Positions 35,455 through 39,621 of a stretch of 39,621 nucleotides of DNA are shown here, one piece after another (position 1 is the stretch's first letter; each line of letters starts with the position of its first letter). Location: assembly GCA_021648625.1 (NCBI GenBank), contig JAKISK010000007.1, positions 1 to 39,621 on the forward strand, written 5' to 3'. This DNA is from Thiomicrorhabdus sp. GTDB taxonomy: Bacteria; Pseudomonadota; Gammaproteobacteria; Thiomicrospirales; Thiomicrospiraceae. The translations under genes were made by a program, and so were the position numbers. The notes beneath the pieces are model-generated. The model saw only the letters and a list, made by a program, of their open reading frames with translations, was not told the origin of the DNA and searched no databases.

Positions 35455-37740
35455 CTAAAACCCTGTTCCTAGAACAAACTGAAATGACTGCAACTCATCT
35501 GTTGAGTCATAACTTACAGGTCGAGAAAAACTAAATGAAAGAGGGCCTACAGGCGTTATCCATGAAAAACCAACCCCAAAAGCCGATCTTAATTCACCCG
35601 CCTCAACGCTACCCACACCTGTAAACACATTTCCTGCATCCAAAAACAGACTCATTCGAATATTACTGGAATCTTCAATAAAGGGAATCGGAAGCACTAG
35701 AGCAGCGGTTGTTGCAATTTTAACCGCCCCGCCCACAGGGCGGTCTGTTCCATCCGTGCTTTTTACATAATTAACCCCTAAAGAGTTCGGCTCAAACCCT
35801 CGAACAGAGCCAATTCCCCCTGCGTAAAAATTTCGATAAAACGGCAGGGTATCTACTTTACCAAACGCACTACCATAGGCTATATTTCCTTTTAACTGAA
35901 ACGTTAAATTTTCCGTTAACGGAAGGTACAAAGCCTCATCCACATACAACTTATAATACGATTCATCAGACGTTCCTGGAATAACCGACTCCAGAGCAAG
36001 GCGGGTTCGGTGCCCTTTCGAGGGAAAATAAAATGAATTGGTTGAATTATGACTCCAAGCCATACTAAATATCGCCGCAGTAGAGTTTTTACCAAACTCA
36101 GTCACATGATCATTACAAACCTTAAAATCATCCGAACACACCAACTCTTGTGAGTCCAGCTTAATTCCATAGGTTAAACGGTCATTTTCACTTAATGGAT
36201 AACCTAATGAAGCACGCAGACCAAGGTTATTGGTTGTGAAATCGGCAATTTGAAGCCTTTCTGCGTTAATTTCACTTAAATAAAATCCTGCCCCTAAGCT
36301 TACACCATCCGCAGTAAAATATGGATTTGTCAAACCAATGTCTGCCGTTTTTCGAGACGAGCTGGTTGCAACCTTAAAATCTAATTTATTACCACTTCCT
36401 ATAACATTTCGCTCTGAAATACCAATGTTAAAACTTACACCGTCTAATTGAGAAAATCCGACACCCGCACTGAATGATCCCGTAGACTGCTCTTCAACTT
36501 TAACCACTAAATCCACTTGGTCGGCACTCACTCGCTTGGTTTGAATATCGGCCGTTTTAAAAAAACCAAGGCGCGTCAAACGAGAGGTGGATTGACGAAC
36601 CAGTTTTAATGAATAAGGCGAGCTTTCCAACTGACGCATCTCTCTTCGAATCACATAATCACGCGTACGCGTATTTCCCTCAATCAGAATTCGGCGAATA
36701 TAGACTCTATTTTTTGGCTCAACATGAAAGTTTAACGCAATGGTTTTATCTTCTTCATTCAGCGCGGTTTCGGGTCTAACGTCAGCAAACGCATACCCTT
36801 CCTCACTCAAACGGTCTCGAATACCATTGACCGCTGAAACAATTTTTGAACGTGAAAAAACATCATAAACACCAAACCCCATCAACTTTTTCAGCGTTTT
36901 GTTATCCAATATGGTTTCACCAATAAATTGAATATCTGAGATGGAGTATTGCTCACCTTCGTCAATATTAATCGTTGTAAAAACGCGTGTTTTATCGGTC
37001 GATAAACTCACTTGAAAAGAGGACACTTGAAACCGTGCAAACCCCAAATCCATATAATACGATTTCAACGTTTCAATATCGCCTTGAAGTGCCATTTTAG
37101 AATACGCATCCCCAACCGACATTTGCAATAACGACTTTAAACGCTGATCGGAATAAACCTTGTTACCAACCAAAGTAATACGCCCAATAGTCGCAGGCTC
37201 TCCTTCTACAATCGTCACCTTTAAAGCCACACGATTACGGGGCAACACATCACTGCTAATATCAATTTTTGCAGCGTAATACCCTTGGTTTTGATAACGG
37301 CGGCTCAAGTCAACCACAACGCGCTCTAGTTCAAGATGATTATAAATTCGACCTTTTTTTAACCCTAGAGAATCCAATGCATCGTTTAAGGTCTCACTGT
37401 CAATCAGCTTATTACCCTCAATCGTCACTTCAGAAATAGAGGGGCGCTCTACAACCTTAACGACAAGCGTATTCGACCCTCTTTGATACAGAGAAACATC
37501 TTTAAAAAAACCTGTTTTATACAAACTTTGTATGCTTTTTTGGGAAAGTTCTTTGTCTAAAAACTCCCCCTTTGAAATAGGCAAATAAGTACTGATGGTT
37601 GCAAAATCAATTCGGTTTGCGCCCTCCACTTTAATGTCCTTTACCATAAACGCTTGCGCAAAACTCGGTAAAAGAAATAAGCAGGATACAACCCCTGAAA
37701 TTACCGTTTTTTTAAACTTTACTTGCTTCATATTAACCAT
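35455..37740 (-). CDS. bamA: Outer-membrane assembly factor BamA
   Basis: Core of the BAM complex, inserting beta-barrel proteins into the outer membrane. 761 residues: signal peptide (ending SFAQA), five POTRA domains (about 31-425, starting FMVKDIKVEGANRID), then a C-terminal 16-strand barrel with the conserved loop VRGFEPNSLG and an aromatic end (LGTGF). ATG at 37740 overlaps the rseP stop by 8 bases; an in-frame ATG at 37731 (giving MKQVKFKK) is equally possible and no ribosome site decides. Confidence 0.97.
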   Translation of the reverse strand: MVNMKQVKFKKTVISGVVSCLFLLPSFAQAFMVKDIKVEGANRIDFATISTYLPISKGEFLDKELSQKSIQSLYKTGFFKDVSLYQRGSNTLVVKVVERPSISEVTIEGNKLIDSETLNDALDSLGLKKGRIYNHLELERVVVDLSRRYQNQGYYAAKIDISSDVLPRNRVALKVTIVEGEPATIGRITLVGNKVYSDQRLKSLLQMSVGDAYSKMALQGDIETLKSYYMDLGFARFQVSSFQVSLSTDKTRVFTTINIDEGEQYSISDIQFIGETILDNKTLKKLMGFGVYDVFSRSKIVSAVNGIRDRLSEEGYAFADVRPETALNEEDKTIALNFHVEPKNRVYIRRILIEGNTRTRDYVIRREMRQLESSPYSLKLVRQSTSRLTRLGFFKTADIQTKRVSADQVDLVVKVEEQSTGSFSAGVGFSQLDGVSFNIGISERNVIGSGNKLDFKVATSSSRKTADIGLTNPYFTADGVSLGAGFYLSEINAERLQIADFTTNNLGLRASLGYPLSENDRLTYGIKLDSQELVCSDDFKVCNDHVTEFGKNSTAAIFSMAWSHNSTNSFYFPSKGHRTRLALESVIPGTSDESYYKLYVDEALYLPLTENLTFQLKGNIAYGSAFGKVDTLPFYRNFYAGGIGSVRGFEPNSLGVNYVKSTDGTDRPVGGAVKIATTAALVLPIPFIEDSSNIRMSLFLDAGNVFTGVGSVEAGELRSAFGVGFSWITPVGPLSFSFSRPVSYDSTDELQSFQFVLGTGF

Positions 37741-39121
37741 TAGAAATTCTTAAAACATCATTAAATAGAGCAACAAACGTCAGCCCTATAATTAAAACAA
37801 TACCGATCCGTTGACCGACTTCCATCACCTGAACACTTACAGGGGAACCCTTTACCATTTCGATCAAATAATATACCAAATGCCCACCATCTAAGATAGG
37901 AATAGGTAATAAGTTTAACAAACCAATACTTAAACTAATCAATCCTAATAAGCCCAGAAAGGTAACCAGTCCAGATTGCATCGCCTGCCCTGAAAACTGA
38001 GCAATGCTAATGGGTCCCGATAAATGTTGCAGACTTACATCCCCAAAAAACATACGCTGTAACATCACCAAACTCATATTAAACAGGTCAACACTGCGTT
38101 GATAACCTTGTTCAACTGCATCCATAACACCATATTGGTTTATCACAGTATAGGGCGCTAAACGTTCAGGAGAAACATAAACCCCAATGCCCATTTTTCC
38201 AACCAACTGACCAGAGTCCATTTTTTTCTGCCCTAAAGAGACCGTTGTTGTATACAACACACCCTCTCTTAAATACCCCACATCCACGATCTGATTGGGA
38301 GCCTCTTGAATTTGTTCAACTAAATCACTCCAATCTTGCGTGATCACACCATTAATTGCAACAATTTCATCTTGAGGCATTAACCCTGACTTTTGAGCAG
38401 GGCCATCAGCTAACACCGTTCCTAGCACTGGGGGGAGAGAAAAATTAAACGGCTTAAATCCAATCAATTGTAACCAATTTTGCTCAGGCTGATTTAAATC
38501 CAATCCATCAATAGACACTCTGTCTAAAATTAATCGTTCGCCCGTGTCTATTTTTTCAATCACAAATTCAACATTATTCTGATGATGCACTCTCGCTTTT
38601 AAAAGTGCCTGATGAACGTTACGCCAACTCGCCGTTTCCTCCCCGTTCACTTGAAATACAACCCATTCAGATTCGTCTCTAAAAAAAACATCCGAAAGAG
38701 ACTGCTCAATTGGTGATGCCAATTCCACCTCATTAAAAACCGGTTTAAACCCCGACACGCCTACCACATACATAATGGAAAAAACCAACCATGCAAAAAT
38801 CAAATTAATCAGAGGTCCCGCCGCAACCACCGCAAAACGCTTATACACACTTTGGCGATTAAACGCTCTATTTAACTCACTCTCGGCAACCGGCTCTGCG
38901 GTCTCATCCAAAAAACGAACATACCCCCCCAGTGGAATGATTCCAACTTTAAAGGTCGTCTCTTTCCCTTGTCTTTCATAAATGCTTTTGCCAAACCCAA
39001 TCGAGAACGTTTTAATTTTGATATTAAACCAACGAGCAACTTGATAGTGACCCCATTCATGAATGGTAACCACCAACCCCATGACCACAATAAACCCTAA
39101 AATAGACCATAACACCGTCAT
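37733..39121 (-). CDS. rseP: Site-2 intramembrane protease RseP
   Basis: Zinc metalloprotease that cleaves the anti-sigma factor RseA, and signal-peptide remnants, within the membrane. 462 residues. Zinc site HEWGH (21-25) in the first TM segment; LDGGHLVYYLIE (third-last TM region) carries the conserved LDG motif. A tandem pair of PDZ domains lies between (about 115-310; GTVLADGPAQKSGLMPQDEIVAING). C-terminal TM segments follow. ATG at 39121 directly abuts the cdsA stop (TAAATG). The presence of RseP implies a sigma-E/RseA-type pathway elsewhere. Confidence 0.97.
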   Translation of the reverse strand: MTVLWSILGFIVVMGLVVTIHEWGHYQVARWFNIKIKTFSIGFGKSIYERQGKETTFKVGIIPLGGYVRFLDETAEPVAESELNRAFNRQSVYKRFAVVAAGPLINLIFAWLVFSIMYVVGVSGFKPVFNEVELASPIEQSLSDVFFRDESEWVVFQVNGEETASWRNVHQALLKARVHHQNNVEFVIEKIDTGERLILDRVSIDGLDLNQPEQNWLQLIGFKPFNFSLPPVLGTVLADGPAQKSGLMPQDEIVAINGVITQDWSDLVEQIQEAPNQIVDVGYLREGVLYTTTVSLGQKKMDSGQLVGKMGIGVYVSPERLAPYTVINQYGVMDAVEQGYQRSVDLFNMSLVMLQRMFFGDVSLQHLSGPISIAQFSGQAMQSGLVTFLGLLGLISLSIGLLNLLPIPILDGGHLVYYLIEMVKGSPVSVQVMEVGQRIGIVLIIGLTFVALFNDVLRISNG

Positions 39122-39621
39122 TTAAACTAGGCTTCCAAAATGCCATAACAGATACATCATGGGCACAGCAATCAACAGGCTATCACCACGATCGAGTAAA
39201 CCACCGTGTCCGGGTAAAATACGGCCACTGTCTTTCAAGCCCGCTTGACGCTTCAAAACACTTTCAAACAGATCACCCAACACTGAAAACAGTGCAATCA
39301 ACGCTAAAGACACCGCAAAAACGCCAACAGAAACACGTAGTTCAACCGATAACCAAAGCACACTCAGTACACTAATAACAAACGCAAGTGCCACGCCTCC
39401 CCAAACGCCTTCCCACGTCTTTCCAGGGCTCACATACGGCGCTAACTTTGTTTTCCCAAAGCGCCTACCACTAAAATAAGCCCCCGTATCAACCGCCCAA
39501 ATGACCAGCAAACTCAATAAAATAACCCATGGCGAAAACGCATTTCGAAACTGCGACAGTGCCACCGTAAACAGCACCACCGCCAACACGCCAGACATTA
39601 AAATAAAAAAAGTAGACTCAA
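39122..39621 (-). CDS. cdsA: Phosphatidate cytidylyltransferase, C-terminal part
   Basis: Makes CDP-diacylglycerol from phosphatidate and CTP for phospholipid synthesis. About 166 C-terminal residues are visible; the frame stays open through 39621, so the ATG at 39596 is internal. The signature SGRILPGHGGLLDRGDSL is exact for the CdsA family, with several hydrophobic TM segments before it. Upstream part, and probably uppS, lie beyond the window. It is the first visible gene of the lpx/bam operon. Confidence 0.95.
   Translation of the reverse strand, partial: ESTFFILMSGVLAVVLFTVALSQFRNAFSPWVILLSLLVIWAVDTGAYFSGRRFGKTKLAPYVSPGKTWEGVWGGVALAFVISVLSVLWLSVELRVSVGVFAVSLALIALFSVLGDLFESVLKRQAGLKDSGRILPGHGGLLDRGDSLLIAVPMMYLLWHFGSLV

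Noticed and set aside
39596-39598. ATG at 39596-39598 as the start of cdsA
   Set aside because: The frame continues open to the window edge, and the remaining protein is far shorter than CdsA; the start is outside the window.
37733-39621. Missing dxr between cdsA and rseP as an anomaly
   Set aside because: The enterobacterial order is also cdsA-rseP, with dxr further upstream, so this is a normal arrangement.

Overview
The window reads as a low-to-mid GC chromosomal segment from a gammaproteobacterium. Evidence includes an outer-membrane biogenesis and lipid A cluster (cdsA-rseP-bamA-skp-lpxD-fabZ-lpxA-lpxB-rnhB), an accA-tilS-pyrG-kdsA-eno-ftsB cluster and a surE-pcm-yqaA-nlpD cluster. Codon use and protein flavour suggest a Thiomicrospira/Thiomicrorhabdus-like sulfur oxidiser, but that placement is inference. 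Almost every gene is a recognisable housekeeping gene; I found no CRISPR array, no tRNA or rRNA gene, no phage and no intact insertion sequence.

Layout. Positions 1-2,400: the 3' end of a catalase, yaeQ, a YebC-family gene on the minus strand and a small DUF2986 gene. 2,600-5,600: a cold-shock gene with its own promoter and long leader, convergent with a Lon-family protease of the LonH/YcbZ type. 5,600-11,260: a minus-strand amino-acid block (alaC-like aminotransferase, hom, an RpfE-like protein, thrC) interrupted by a terminator and by a 463-bp island of mobile-element debris. 11,470-15,900: an Mth938-like gene, then nlpD, yqaA, pcm and surE, and a divergent Smr gene. 15,567-22,335: ftsB, eno, kdsA, pyrG, tilS and accA. 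22,575-26,200: a DUF481 outer-membrane protein, ycaO, a small c-type cytochrome and a universal stress protein. 26,336-29,479: tsaB, a DinG/YoaA helicase and a zinc-independent type rpmJ. 29,563-39,621: cheV, then the lpx/bam cluster up to a partial cdsA.

The clearest unusual item is a pair of 163-bp repeats (7351-7513 and 25567-25729, opposite orientations). They have about 20-bp terminal inverted repeats and each is flanked by its own 5-bp direct duplication (AAGTA; TTATA). The centre folds into a hairpin whose stem shows compensatory changes between copies. This looks like a non-autonomous MITE-type element that also doubles as a bidirectional terminator. A solo end lies just upstream of thrC, and a second short repeat (GAGGTCTTTGCACGA-like) occurs three times. 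Other points of interest are long G/C homopolymers inside coding regions (codons 5-8 of nlpD, the end of tilS, the middle of smr), the lack of rpoS beside nlpD, a small cytochrome without a methionine ligand, and a sigma-54-like promoter before the Lon-type protease. No operon-scale novel system is evident.
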